Below, one piece after another: positions 46,324 through 55,517 of a stretch of 64,000 nucleotides of DNA. The translations under genes were made by a program, and so were the position numbers. Under the pieces are notes generated by a model, which did not search any database, was not told the DNA's origin, and worked only from the letters and a program-made list of their open reading frames with translations. The DNA lies in NCBI GenBank assembly GCA_000761475.1, contig JQNW01000001.1:248001-312000 (forward strand), given 5' to 3'. Numbering within the stretch: position 1 is the stretch's first letter; each line of letters begins with the position of its first letter. The stretch comes from Chromohalobacter israelensis. GTDB taxonomy: Bacteria; Pseudomonadota; Gammaproteobacteria; Pseudomonadales; Halomonadaceae.

Positions 46324-46579
46324 GAAATCACGGTCATCACATCGGTCTATCGGCAGCGTCCGGCCTTTGCGTTCGGGCGCGGCGGACAATGTGGGGGCGA
46401 CGAAGCCGGAATACCAGCCCCGCCCAATGCGCTGCAGGATCGATATCCTAGCATAGGCGTAAGACATTTGGGCATGCCGGGACAAGATGTCGCGAGCGAC
46501 CGGGTTCCCGGCCGAAGCGCTTTGCCCCGCCTGGCCGAGCCGGTATGCTGATGCTTTCCGATGCAAACTCGAGGATGGC

Positions 46580-48346
46580 ATGCGCACACGCTTGACTCTG
46601 GCCACCACCCTGGCGTTGCTGCTGACGGGCTGCCAGCACGCGGCGACCACGCCCGGCGCCATCCCGCTCGAAGACCCCATGGAAAACGCCCCACCGGTGG
46701 CTCGCGGCTTCGACGCCGAAGGGCTCTCGACACTGTTGCTGGCCGAAATAGCCGGCCAGCGTGGCGACTACCGCCGAGCGGCTCGGGGTTACCTGGAGGT
46801 CAATGAACGCTACGGCTCCGTCGCCCTGGCCGAACGCGCCACGCTCGCGGCGCGTTATGCCAATGACAGCGCCCTGCTGGAACAGGCCGCGCTGCGCTGG
46901 CAACGGCTCGCCGACGATGCCACCACCCCGCACTACGTACTGGCCAGCCTGGCGGTGCAACGCGGCGACTGGGAAACCGCTCTGGCGCAACGCCTGCGCA
47001 TCGCCGCTCGGGAGCCCGACGCCGAACTCGCCGCCCTGGCAGAACTGGCCATCGAGGACGATGCCGATCTGGCACCGCTGCTGGCAGACCTGCACGACTT
47101 CATCGACGAGCATCCCGACCATCTCGACGCTCAGCTGGCCACGGCACAACTCGAGGCGGCGCAGGGCGACATCCAGGCAGCCGACGCCCGGCTCGCGCGC
47201 CTGTCGGACAACGCCGACGCGCCCGCCGACGTATGGCTGACCCGCAGCACGATTGCCCTGCACCGTGGCGCATTGAGGGACGCACGTCGATATGCCAGTC
47301 AGGGGCTGCGCCAGTTTCCCGACGACAGCCGCTTGCGCCTGACGCTGGTTCAGGCACGCCTGGCCGACGGCGAGATCGCCGCCGCCCACGACGATGTCGA
47401 ACGCCTGCTGGCACGTCACGACGATACCGCCTCCTTGCGTCTGGCTCTCGCCCAGATGTATCTCGACGCCGCGCAACCCGATGGCGCACGGCGCCTTCTG
47501 CTGCCGCTGCTCGACCGCGACGACACCCCGCCCGCCGCTTACCTGATGCTGGGCAGCATCGCCGAGCGCGCCGGCGAGACCGACAACGCGCTTCTTTATT
47601 ACCGCCAGGTGCCCAGCGGCGATGGCTTCATCGAAGCGCGCGCTCAGGCCGCCAGGATGCTGGTCGCCGACGACCGCCCCCAGGACGCCAGCGCCTTCCT
47701 GCGCATCGAGCGCCTCCGTCATCCCGATCAGCGCGTTCCCTTGTTGCGCCTCGAGCTGGACGTGCTCGATGCCCAGGGTCGGCAGGAACGCGCCGACCGT
47801 CTTCTCGACGAGGCCCTCGCCAAGACGCCCGACGCCACCGAGCTTCGCTTTCAGCGCGCCATGCGCGCCTATCGCCAGGGCGACCTGCAGGCCATGGAGG
47901 CCGATCTGCGGGCAATCATCGAGCGTGAACCGGACAATGCCGAGGCACTCAATGCGCTCGGCTATACCCTGAGCAACGACATGGGGCGCCACCGCGACGC
48001 CCTGCCGCTCATCGAAAAGGCGCATCGACTCGAGCCCGACAGCCCCGCGATCCTCGACAGCCTCGGCTGGGTCTACTTTCATCTCGGTCGTGCCGCCGAC
48101 GCCCTGCCCTATCTGCGCGAGGCCTATCGCGGCCAGCCCGATCAGGAAATCGCCGCGCATCTCGCCGAGGTGCTCGCTGCTACCGGGCAACGCGATGACG
48201 CGCGCGACCTGATAGAGGAAGCACAGCGCCGTTTTTCTCCGCATCCGCTCATCGACGAGCTGTTGCGTCGCCAGCCTGAACTCGCGCCGGACGACACGGC
48301 ACCGGATGCCGCCGATTCGCCTCACGACAAGGAAGCCGACTCATGA
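46580..48346 (+). CDS. TPR-repeat lipoprotein, 588 aa, in the lolB operon
   Basis: The signal peptide ends in a lipobox (LLTGC, Cys17), then the mature part is made of helical pairs with TPR spacing; the clearest repeats are near the C-terminus (AEALNALGYTLSNDMGRHRD and AILDSLGWVYFHLGRAADAL). It is the counterpart of the TPR protein that sits between hemA and lolB in Pseudomonas. It probably scaffolds proteins at the outer membrane; its role is not established. GAGGAT precedes the ATG and the stop overlaps lolB by 4 bases. Confidence 0.87.
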   Translation: MRTRLTLATTLALLLTGCQHAATTPGAIPLEDPMENAPPVARGFDAEGLSTLLLAEIAGQRGDYRRAARGYLEVNERYGSVALAERATLAARYANDSALLEQAALRWQRLADDATTPHYVLASLAVQRGDWETALAQRLRIAAREPDAELAALAELAIEDDADLAPLLADLHDFIDEHPDHLDAQLATAQLEAAQGDIQAADARLARLSDNADAPADVWLTRSTIALHRGALRDARRYASQGLRQFPDDSRLRLTLVQARLADGEIAAAHDDVERLLARHDDTASLRLALAQMYLDAAQPDGARRLLLPLLDRDDTPPAAYLMLGSIAERAGETDNALLYYRQVPSGDGFIEARAQAARMLVADDRPQDASAFLRIERLRHPDQRVPLLRLELDVLDAQGRQERADRLLDEALAKTPDATELRFQRAMRAYRQGDLQAMEADLRAIIEREPDNAEALNALGYTLSNDMGRHRDALPLIEKAHRLEPDSPAILDSLGWVYFHLGRAADALPYLREAYRGQPDQEIAAHLAEVLAATGQRDDARDLIEEAQRRFSPHPLIDELLRRQPELAPDDTAPDAADSPHDKEADS

Positions 48347-48987
48347 AGCACGTCTCGTCACCGCACCCTTGCGCCGCCATTGCCTCCGCCCGTGTCTGGC
48401 TGGGCCTCGTGCTCGTCGCCTTGCTGGCGGGCTGTGCCAGCCAGGCGCCCAGTCCCGATCAGTCGCGTGACCGCGGCGACTGGGAGGCGCAGATCGAGCG
48501 CCTGCAGACACTCGACGCCTGGAGTCTCGCGGGCAAGGTCGGGCTTCGTACCAATGAAGGTTCCGAAAGCGCCAATATCGACTGGCAACAGCGCCCGGAC
48601 ACGTACCGCATCCTGATCAGCGGCCCCTTCGGCGCCGGCCGCACCCTGCTCACGGGGCGCCCCGGCGCGGTGACGCTGACCAATGGTGAAGGACGTTTCG
48701 AGGCCGAGACACCGGAAGCCCTCATGGAGCATCAACTGGGCTGGTCGCTGCCCATCTCGGCGCTCGACTACTGGGTACGCGGCCTTCCCGCCCCCGAGGG
48801 CGGCGAGCGCATCGAGCACGATGAACAAGGCTTCCCGCAGCAGTTGCGTCAGTTCGGATGGACGATCGAATATCGGGACTGGACACGCGCCGACACGCTG
48901 TGGATGCCGCGCCGGCTGGTCATGACCTACGGCGAGCTGCGCGCCACTCTGGTCGCCAACCAGTGGCAGCTGCTGAGCGATACATGA
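48343..48987 (+). CDS. lolB: Outer-membrane lipoprotein receptor LolB, 214 aa
   Basis: Receives lipoproteins from LolA and inserts them in the outer membrane. It is a lipoprotein itself (LLAGC lipobox). Conserved parts are LDAWSLAGKVGLRT, IDWQQRPDTYRILISGPFG and LGWSLPISALDYWVRGLP. It is coupled to the TPR gene (ATGA) and to ispE (overlap at 48984-48987), as in most gammaproteobacteria. Confidence 0.94.
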   Translation: MKHVSSPHPCAAIASARVWLGLVLVALLAGCASQAPSPDQSRDRGDWEAQIERLQTLDAWSLAGKVGLRTNEGSESANIDWQQRPDTYRILISGPFGAGRTLLTGRPGAVTLTNGEGRFEAETPEALMEHQLGWSLPISALDYWVRGLPAPEGGERIEHDEQGFPQQLRQFGWTIEYRDWTRADTLWMPRRLVMTYGELRATLVANQWQLLSDT

Positions 48988-49883
48988 TGCAACGCCTCAG
49001 CCTGCCGGCGCCCGCCAAGCTCAATCGCATGCTGCATATCGTGGGCCGCCGTGCCGACGGCTACCACGAGCTGCAGACACTGTTCCAGTTTCTCGACCGG
49101 AGCGACATGCTGCACTTCAGCCCCCGCGATGACGGCGCCATTCACCTGGCCCCGGCCATCGCGGGCGTCGATCACGACGCCAACCTCATCGTGCGCGCCG
49201 CCCGCCTGCTGCAGCACGCAAGCGGCACGCATCAGGGCGTGGACATTCACCTCGACAAACGGCTCCCCATGGGAGGCGGCCTGGGCGGCGGCAGCTCCGA
49301 CGCGGCCACCACCCTGCTCGCGCTCGACCGCTTGTGGTCGCTCGACCTGGGGCTGCCCCGTCTCGCCGAGCTGGGTCTCACGCTCGGCGCCGACGTGCCG
49401 GTCTTCGTGCGCGGGCACAGCGCCTGGGCCGAAGGTATCGGCGAACGCCTTACGCCGGTGACGCTCGACACCCCCTGGTTCGTGGTCATACACCCGGGCG
49501 AGGAAATCGCCACGCCCGCCGTGTTCGGGCACCCCGAATTGACACGCGACACCCCGCCGATTAGTATGGCGCGCGCACTGCGAGGGGGAGCCGAACAGGG
49601 GCGCGCCTGGCGCAATGACTGCGAAGCCGTGGTGCGACGCCTCTCGCCGGACGTCGCACATGCGCTCGACTGGTTATCGGCCTTCGGTCCGGCCATGCTC
49701 ACGGGAACAGGCAGTTGCCTTTTCTGTCCCTTGACGAGCGAACGGCAAGCCGATAGGATTTTGCGCCGTGTTGGCAGCCACTGGCATGCGTTCAAGGCAC
49801 GCGGCTGCAACACTTCTCCCCTCCATGACGCTCTGGGCATTCACGACGAATGGTCACCCATGAGCCAATACGGGGACGCCTGA
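48984..49883 (+). CDS. ispE: 4-diphosphocytidyl-2-C-methyl-D-erythritol kinase, 299 aa
   Basis: A GHMP kinase in the MEP route to isoprenoids. The ATP loop PMGGGLGGGSSDA lies at residues 96-107 and the N-terminal PAPAKLNRMLHIVGRRADGY is typical. Two ATGs stand in tandem at the start (48984, 48987); the first overlaps the lolB stop. The C-terminus is slightly long. A tRNA-Gln gene follows 47 bases downstream. Confidence 0.95.
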   Translation: MMQRLSLPAPAKLNRMLHIVGRRADGYHELQTLFQFLDRSDMLHFSPRDDGAIHLAPAIAGVDHDANLIVRAARLLQHASGTHQGVDIHLDKRLPMGGGLGGGSSDAATTLLALDRLWSLDLGLPRLAELGLTLGADVPVFVRGHSAWAEGIGERLTPVTLDTPWFVVIHPGEEIATPAVFGHPELTRDTPPISMARALRGGAEQGRAWRNDCEAVVRRLSPDVAHALDWLSAFGPAMLTGTGSCLFCPLTSERQADRILRRVGSHWHAFKARGCNTSPLHDALGIHDEWSPMSQYGDA

Positions 49884-49930
49884 AATCGGCATCGTGTTCT
49901 ATGTGGATAACGAAACGAGTCGATGGTTGC

Positions 49931-50006
49931 TGGGGTATAGCCAAGTGGTTAAGGCACCGGTTTCTGGTACCGGCATTCCCAGGTTCAAATCCTGGTACCC
50001 CAGCCA
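49931..50006 (+). tRNA. tRNA-Gln (CTG)
   Basis: A 76-nt cloverleaf starting TGGGGTATAGCC and ending GGTACCCCAGCCA. The anticodon loop TTCTGGT gives CTG, which decodes CAG. CCA is encoded. It sits between ispE and prs, the same place as in Pseudomonas, and may be co-transcribed with them. Confidence 0.96.
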
Positions 50007-50069
50007 ATTCTTCAGGGCGCCCGACGAATTCCACTCCGAGATCCTCCAAGACTCCAAAGGTGGCTGCGC

Positions 50070-51011
50070 GTGTCTAAATTGATGGTGTTCGCGGGAAATG
50101 CCAATCCCGAACTCGCCCGCAAGGTGGCCGAAAGCCTCGACAACCGGCTGGGCCATGCAACCGTCGGTCAATTCAGCGATGGTGAAATCGCGGTCGAGAT
50201 CAACGAAAACGTTCGCGGCAAGGACGTCTTCGTACTGCAGTCCACCTGCGCACCGACCAACGACAACTTGATGGAACTGATTCTCATGGTGGATGCACTG
50301 CGTCGTGCCTCCGCCACGCGAATCACCGCCGTCGTGCCGTATTTCGGCTATGCTCGCCAGGACCGCCGCGTGCGCTCCGCGCGCGTCCCGATCTCGGCCA
50401 AGCTGGTCGCCGACATGATGGTCAAGGCCGGCGTCGACCGCGTCATGACCATGGACCTCCACGCCGATCAGATTCAGGGCTTTTTCGACGTGCCCGTCGA
50501 CAACGTCTATGGATCGCCGATCCTGCTCGACGACATCGAGCGCCAGAATTACGACGATCTGGTGGTGGTCTCCCCCGACGTCGGCGGCGTGGTGCGTGCC
50601 CGCGCCATTGCCAAGCAGCTCAACGCCGACCTGGCGATCATCGACAAGCGTCGCCCGCAGGCCAACCAGGCCCAGGTCATGCACATCATCGGCGACATCC
50701 AGGACCGCACCTGCGTGGTGGTCGACGACATGGTCGATACCGCCGGCACGCTGTGCAAGGCCGCCGAAGCGCTCAAGGGTCATGGTGCGCGGCGTGTCGT
50801 GGCCTACGCCACGCACCCCATTCTCTCGGGCCCCGCCGTCGACAATATCGTCGGTTCGGTACTTGACGAACTCGTCGTGGCCGATACCATTCCGCTTTCC
50901 GAGACGGCGTCCCGCAGCGGTCGCATTCGCCAGCTCTCGGTCGCCGGTCTGATCGCGGAGGCCATCCGCCGCGTCAGCAACGAAGAATCCGTCAGTGCCA
51001 TGTTCCACTGA
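50070..51011 (+). CDS. prs: Ribose-phosphate pyrophosphokinase, 313 aa
   Basis: Makes PRPP from ribose-5-phosphate and ATP for nucleotides, histidine and tryptophan. The flexible-loop and active-site segments are [34 protein letters not shown] and the PRPP-binding [17 protein letters not shown]. The start is GTG at 50070 with AAGGTGG upstream, 63 bases after the tRNA-Gln. Length matches E. coli Prs. Confidence 0.96.
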   Translation: MSKLMVFAGNANPELARKVAESLDNRLGHATVGQFSDGEIAVEINENVRGKDVFVLQSTCAPTNDNLMELILMVDALRRASATRITAVVPYFGYARQDRRVRSARVPISAKLVADMMVKAGVDRVMTMDLHADQIQGFFDVPVDNVYGSPILLDDIERQNYDDLVVVSPDVGGVVRARAIAKQLNADLAIIDKRRPQANQAQVMHIIGDIQDRTCVVVDDMVDTAGTLCKAAEALKGHGARRVVAYATHPILSGPAVDNIVGSVLDELVVADTIPLSETASRSGRIRQLSVAGLIAEAIRRVSNEESVSAMFH

Positions 51012-51148
51012 GGCGATGCATCGCTGAAAAGAGTGATGCGTCACCGGGAACATGCACGGATACGCGGGCCGCGAGGCCCTCACGGAAACGGCATCGCCTG
51101 GTCGCGGGCGGTGCCGATTTCCTTACATAACCTATGAGGTGACAATCA

Positions 51149-51796
51149 ATGTCCCAATTCACTCTATCCGCCGAGGTTCGTCACGACCTGGGGAAAGGTG
51201 CGAGCCGCCGCCTGCGTCGTGAGAACAAGAAAGTCGCCGCCATCATCTACGGTGGCAGCAAGACGCCGCAACCGATCACCCTCGAAAAGTCCGCCTTCTA
51301 CAAGGCCATCGAGGATGAAGCCTTCTTCTCGTCGGTGATCAACATCGACCTCGAAGGCCAGTCGGAACAGGTCATCATTCGCGACATCCAGCGCCACCCG
51401 TACAAGGCGCTGGTGACGCATGCCGACTTCATGCGCGTCGATGCCACGCACGAAATCACCATGAACGTCCCGCTTCACATCAACGGTGAAGAAGCCTGCA
51501 AGGGCGTCAAGGATGAAGACGGCGTGCTGCACGTGCTGGCCAACGACGTCGAGATCAGCTGCCTGCCCGGCAAGCTGCCCGAATACCTCGAAGTCGACGT
51601 CACCAACCTGGGTCTGGGCGAGACGCTGCACCTGTCCGACCTGCCGCTGCCGGAAGGCGTTTCCCTCGTGGCCTTGAGCCATGGCGAGGAACACGACTTC
51701 GGCGTGGTCAGCGTGACCCGTGCCGACACCGGCACCGAGGGTGACGAGGAAGGCGGCGAAGAAGCCACCGACGAAGACGGCGAGAAGTCCGAGTAA
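51149..51796 (+). CDS. rplY: 50S ribosomal protein L25/Ctc, two-domain form, 215 aa
   Basis: Binds 5S rRNA. The N-terminal ~95 residues are the L25 domain ([20 protein letters not shown]) and the rest the TL5/Ctc-type beta domain. The C-terminal tail is very acidic ([19 protein letters not shown]), longer than usual and in line with a halophile proteome. GAGGTGA precedes the ATG. It follows prs after 137 bases and leads into pth. Confidence 0.95.
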
Positions 51797-51817
51797 TCGG
51801 CCTTACCAGGTGCCCGC

Positions 51818-52402
51818 ATGAGTGACGTCAAAGCGATTATCGGCCTGGGCAATCCAGGCACCGAATATGATGCCACGCGACACAATGCGGGCGCCTGGGT
51901 CGTCGAGGCCCTGGCGCGGGACAGCCTGACGCCGCTGCGTGCCGAGCGCAAGTTCCTTGGTCAGTACGCCAAGGTTCGCTACGCCGGTCACGACGTTCAC
52001 TTGCTGGTGCCCAGCACCTACATGAACCGCAGCGGCAAGGCTGTCGCCGCGCTTTGTCAGTTCTTCAAGCTCACACCCGACGAACTGCTCATCGCCCACG
52101 ACGAGCTGGATATCGCTCCCGGCACGGCACGCTACAAGCACGGCGGTGGTCACGGCGGTCACAACGGCCTGCGCGATACCGTCAGCGCGCTGGGCAACGA
52201 CAAGTCCTTCCATCGCTTGCGCATCGGCATCGGCCATCCCGGCTCGGCCAAGCAAGTGGTCAATTACGTTCTGGGACGCCCCGGCAAGGCGGAACGCGCC
52301 GCCATCGATGCCGCCATCGACGAATGCCTGCGGACCCTCCCCGACGTTCTCGACGGTAACTGGGCAGGCGCCATGAACCGCTTGCACAGCTTCAACGCCT
52401 GA
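51818..52402 (+). CDS. pth: Peptidyl-tRNA hydrolase, 194 aa
   Basis: Frees tRNA from stalled peptidyl-tRNA. Motifs: IIGLGNPGTEYDATRHNAG (catalytic His22), PSTYMNRSGKAV and HDELDIAPGTARYKHGGGHG. Full family length. 21 bases after rplY; no terminator between them. Confidence 0.96.
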   Translation: MSDVKAIIGLGNPGTEYDATRHNAGAWVVEALARDSLTPLRAERKFLGQYAKVRYAGHDVHLLVPSTYMNRSGKAVAALCQFFKLTPDELLIAHDELDIAPGTARYKHGGGHGGHNGLRDTVSALGNDKSFHRLRIGIGHPGSAKQVVNYVLGRPGKAERAAIDAAIDECLRTLPDVLDGNWAGAMNRLHSFNA

Positions 52403-52515
52403 TCGCACCCGCCTTTCGCGGCGACCTCGTCTCGCCCATGGCCCAACGCCCGTCTGCCGGGTAGAATGCAGGCCACGTTCATCACGCCTTCTCGCATACG
52501 ATTCAGGAAGATCCC

Positions 52516-53607
52516 ATGGGTTTCAATTGCGGTATCGTCGGCCTTCCCAATGTCGGCAAATCCACGCTGTTCAATGCCTTGACCAAATCGGGAATCGACG
52601 CCGAAAACTTTCCTTTCTGCACCATCGAACCCAACGTGGGCATCGTGCCCATGCCGGACCCGCGCCTGGACAAGCTCGCAGCGATCGTCAAGCCGGAAAA
52701 GGTGATCCCGACGACCATGGAATTCGTGGATATCGCCGGTCTGGTCGCCGGGGCATCCAAGGGGGAAGGCCTGGGCAACCAGTTCCTGGCCAATATCCGC
52801 GAAACCCAGGCGATCGCGCATGTCGTGCGCTGCTTCGACAATGACAACGTTATCCACGTCGCCAATCAGGTCGATCCGCGCGCCGATATCGAGACCATCA
52901 ATCTGGAGCTCGCCCTGGCCGACCTGGATACCGTGGAACGCGCCATCCAGCGTCTGGCGCGCGTGGTCAAGGGCGGCGACAAGGACGCCATGGCCACCAA
53001 GGCCATTCTCGACCGCATCCAGCCGCACCTCGCCGAGGGCCAGCCGCTGCGCAGCTTCGGCCTCGACGCGGACGAGACGCGCCAGCTCAAGAGCTTCGGC
53101 TTCTTGACCCTGAAGCCCACCATGTACATCGCCAACGTCAACGAAGACGGGTTCGACAACAACCCCTACCTCGACGTGGTCAATGACATCGCGCGCGAGG
53201 AAGGCGCCGTGGTGGTCCCGGTGTGCAACCAGATCGAAGCCGAAATCGCCGAGCTCGACGAAGAAGAACGCAGCGTCTTCCTCGAGGAGATGGGCATGGA
53301 AGAGCCCGGCCTGGACCGCGTCATCCGCGCCGGCTATGACCTGCTCGGCCTGCAGACCTACTTCACCGCCGGCGTGAAGGAAGTCCGCGCCTGGACCGTC
53401 AAGCAAGGTGCCACCGCCCCGGAAGCCGCCGGCGCGATTCACACCGACTTCCAGAAGGGCTTCATTCGTGCCGAGGTGGTCGGCTACGAAGACTTCGTGG
53501 CCCTGGGGGGCGAGCAAGGCGCCAAGGACGCGGGCAAATGGCGTCTGGAAGGCAAGGATTACGTGGTCGCCGACGGCGATGTCGTGCACTTCCGTTTCAA
53601 CGTCTAG
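52516..53607 (+). CDS. ychF: Redox-regulated ATPase YchF, 363 aa
   Basis: An OBG-family P-loop protein that binds ribosomes and prefers ATP over GTP. The N-terminus has [15 protein letters not shown] (P-loop), [20 protein letters not shown] (G3 region), and a C-terminal TGS domain ([17 protein letters not shown]). The last gene of the prs-rplY-pth-ychF group, 113 bases after pth. No clear terminator follows before the tRNA-Met promoter. Confidence 0.96.
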   Translation: MGFNCGIVGLPNVGKSTLFNALTKSGIDAENFPFCTIEPNVGIVPMPDPRLDKLAAIVKPEKVIPTTMEFVDIAGLVAGASKGEGLGNQFLANIRETQAIAHVVRCFDNDNVIHVANQVDPRADIETINLELALADLDTVERAIQRLARVVKGGDKDAMATKAILDRIQPHLAEGQPLRSFGLDADETRQLKSFGFLTLKPTMYIANVNEDGFDNNPYLDVVNDIAREEGAVVVPVCNQIEAEIAELDEEERSVFLEEMGMEEPGLDRVIRAGYDLLGLQTYFTAGVKEVRAWTVKQGATAPEAAGAIHTDFQKGFIRAEVVGYEDFVALGGEQGAKDAGKWRLEGKDYVVADGDVVHFRFNV

Positions 53608-53650
53608 GTGACGCCACGCGGCGGAACATGCGTTCGTGTCGACGATACAG

Positions 53651-53679
53651 TTGACACATCAGGGAGTTATGCGTAGTAT
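53651..53679 (+). promoter_or_regulatory. Strong promoter of tRNA-Met
   Basis: TTGACA, a 17-base spacer and TAGTAT precede the tRNA by 15 bases. The -35 is perfect consensus, and the discriminator (ACGCCCGC) is GC-rich as in stable-RNA promoters. Confidence 0.85.
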
Positions 53680-53694
53680 ACGCCCGCATTGAAC

Positions 53695-53771
53695 GGCTAC
53701 GTAGCTCAGTTGGTTAGAGCACATCACTCATAATGATGGGGTCCCCTGTTCGAGTCAGGGCGTAGCCACCA
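53695..53771 (+). tRNA. tRNA-Met (CAT), elongator type
   Basis: A 77-nt cloverleaf beginning GGCTACGTAGCTCAG and ending CGTAGCCACCA, with CCA encoded. The anticodon loop CTCATAA gives CAT. The paired acceptor end (GGCTACG/CGTAGCC) marks it as an elongator rather than initiator. A second, identical copy lies on the minus strand at 60180-60256. Confidence 0.95.
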
Positions 53772-53835
53772 AGATACGAAAAAGCCCGTCTCGAGTCAGG
53801 GCGTAGCCACCAACCAAGATACGAAAAAGCCCGTC
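53751..53835 (+). repeat. Tandem duplication of the tRNA-Met 3' end and flank
   Basis: The segment from CGAGTCAGGG in the tRNA T-arm to AAAAAGCCCGTC (53751-53790) is repeated at 53792-53835 with a 4-base insertion (CCAA) after the second CCA. The second copy holds only the 3' part of the tRNA and cannot be a full gene. Confidence 0.9.
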
Positions 53836-53860
53836 GACACCTGTGTCGACGGGCTTTTTT
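53824..53860. terminator. Terminator shared by tRNA-Met and apeB
   Basis: AAAAAGCCCGTCGACAC and GTGTCGACGGGCTTTTTT form a long perfect stem with A-run and T-run on either side, so it can act both ways: for the tRNA (plus) and for apeB (minus, stop at 53925). Confidence 0.92.
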
Positions 53861-53924
53861 CATCTGGAAGACCCGGCGAGACTGCCCCGGGCGCCCGTCC
53901 TCGGCCGGGCGCCGCTCTCTTCGG

Positions 53925-55223
53925 CTAGTCCAGCTCGGTGCGATTGACGAAGGCCGTCAGCGCGCGGATCAAGTAATCGGCATCGCGGCTGCCGGCGGTT
54001 TCGCGAATCGAGTGCATGCCCCACTGCGGAATACCGACATCCAGCGTCGGCACCCCGAGCTCGGTGGCGGTGATGGGCCCGATGGTACTGCCGCAGCCCA
54101 TGTCGGCACGCGTCACGAAGGTCTGCACGGGCGTTCCTGCCTCGCGACAGATATCCCGGAACATGGCCGCTGTCGCGCTGTTGGTGGCATAGCGCTGGTT
54201 GGCGTTCACCTTGATCACGGGCCCGCCATTGATCGCCGGGCCGTGGTGTTCGTCGTGTTTCTCGGGAAAGTTGGGGTGCACGGCATGGGCGTTGTCGCAG
54301 GAAATCATGCGCGAGCCCTGGATCAGACGCACCCAGCCATCTTCGCCGCCCTCGCCCAGTTGCGCATGCACGCGACGCAGCACGTCTCCCAGGAAGGGGC
54401 CCTGGGCACCGCACGCACTGGCACTTCCCACTTCTTCGTGATCGTTGGCGACGAAGAGCGCCCCCTGTCGCCCGTCGCCGGCCAGCAAGGCCTCGATACC
54501 GGTGAAGCACGACAGCAGATTGTCGAGGCGCGCACTGGCGATGAGCTCCCCTTCGATCCCGACACGCGACGGCCGCTGCATGTCGTAAAGCGAGAGTTCG
54601 TAATCCATCAACTGAATGTTCTCCAGCCCATGCTGTTCGTACAGCCAGCGCTTGAGCCAGCGCTCGAGATCGGCTTCGCCACCGCCTTGCAGCACGACCG
54701 GCAGCATCTGCGTCTGGGCATTCAGGGCACGTCCGTTGTTGGCCTCGCGATCCAGGTGGATAGCCAGGCTGGGAATGATCGCGACGGGACGATCGACATG
54801 CAATAATACGCCCTGCAAGCGCCCATCCTCGCGTCGTACATGGATACGCCCGGCCAGACCCAGATCACGGTCGAACCATGGCGCCAGCAGCGCACCGCCG
54901 TAGACCTCGACGCTCAACTGCAGCCAATCCTTCTTGGCCACCACGGGTTGGGGTTTCAAGCGCAAACCCGGGCTGTCAGTATGCGCCCCGATCATGCGCA
55001 GCCCGCTCAAGGGGTCCGTCGGCACCTGCATGGCGATCAATGACGACGCGTTGCGCGTGACGTAGAAACGATCGCCGGGCGCCAATTGCCACGCTTCGGT
55101 TTCCTCGAGTCGCCGATACCCTGCCTGTTCGAGCCGCCGAGCCATGTTGTCGACGGCATGCCAGGGTGTGGGCGAGCGCTCGAGAAAATGCAGTAAACGG
55201 TCAAGGGTGGGGGCGTGAGCCAT
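53925..55223 (-). CDS. apeB: M18-family aspartyl aminopeptidase, 432 aa
   Basis: A cytosolic zinc aminopeptidase that removes N-terminal acidic residues. Metal-binding and active-site segments are MIGAHTDSPGLRLKP, FVANDHEEVGSAS and TVGxG-like ADMGCGSTIGPI; the last His lies in PQWGMHSIRETAG. Length equals the bacterial M18 norm (~430 aa). Monocistronic: a terminator follows, and upstream is a MITE-like repeat and then the divergent prc gene. Confidence 0.92.
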   Translation of the reverse strand: MAHAPTLDRLLHFLERSPTPWHAVDNMARRLEQAGYRRLEETEAWQLAPGDRFYVTRNASSLIAMQVPTDPLSGLRMIGAHTDSPGLRLKPQPVVAKKDWLQLSVEVYGGALLAPWFDRDLGLAGRIHVRREDGRLQGVLLHVDRPVAIIPSLAIHLDREANNGRALNAQTQMLPVVLQGGGEADLERWLKRWLYEQHGLENIQLMDYELSLYDMQRPSRVGIEGELIASARLDNLLSCFTGIEALLAGDGRQGALFVANDHEEVGSASACGAQGPFLGDVLRRVHAQLGEGGEDGWVRLIQGSRMISCDNAHAVHPNFPEKHDEHHGPAINGGPVIKVNANQRYATNSATAAMFRDICREAGTPVQTFVTRADMGCGSTIGPITATELGVPTLDVGIPQWGMHSIRETAGSRDADYLIRALTAFVNRTELD

Positions 55224-55316
55224 GGCGTTCCTCGGAGAAGTGTCTGTGACGGATGATACAGACTGCTACAATGCCAGTCCGGTCTGAGAAAACTCAACTC
55301 AAAGAGCCGGCAATCT

Positions 55317-55474
55317 GGGGCCTGTTGACATTTCATGCACGGCCGCGCCGGAGCCATGTTTGTGCGGGGCAAGGCGTGAGGAGCGTAGTTTGGTCATTCC
55401 AAATGAACGACGAATAACGCAGCACCGTGCAAAAACTGGCCCGGCCCTTTCGCGCTGAAACGTCAACAGGCCCT
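55317..55474. repeat. MITE-like repeat element, about 158 bp
   Basis: The left end is GGGGCCTGTTGACATTTCA. The reverse complement of the right end is AGGGCCTGTTGACGTTTCA. Apart from the outermost base, these are near-perfect terminal inverted repeats (17 of 19 bases). There is no open frame. It lies between the divergent apeB and prc genes and is unrelated in sequence to the element at 19358-19500. Confidence 0.7.
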
Positions 55475-55517
55475 AGGAACGAACGAGAGTGTACATGAAA
55501 CCGGGAGTGCTTGATTG

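Noticed and set aside
46448-48325. A 625-codon open frame antisense to the TPR lipoprotein gene
   Set aside because: It has no start signal and no family resemblance, while the plus-strand gene has a lipobox, TPR repeats and coupling to lolB.
53772-53815. A second complete tRNA behind tRNA-Met
   Set aside because: Only the T-arm 3' strand and acceptor 3' end are present; no D-arm or anticodon arm.
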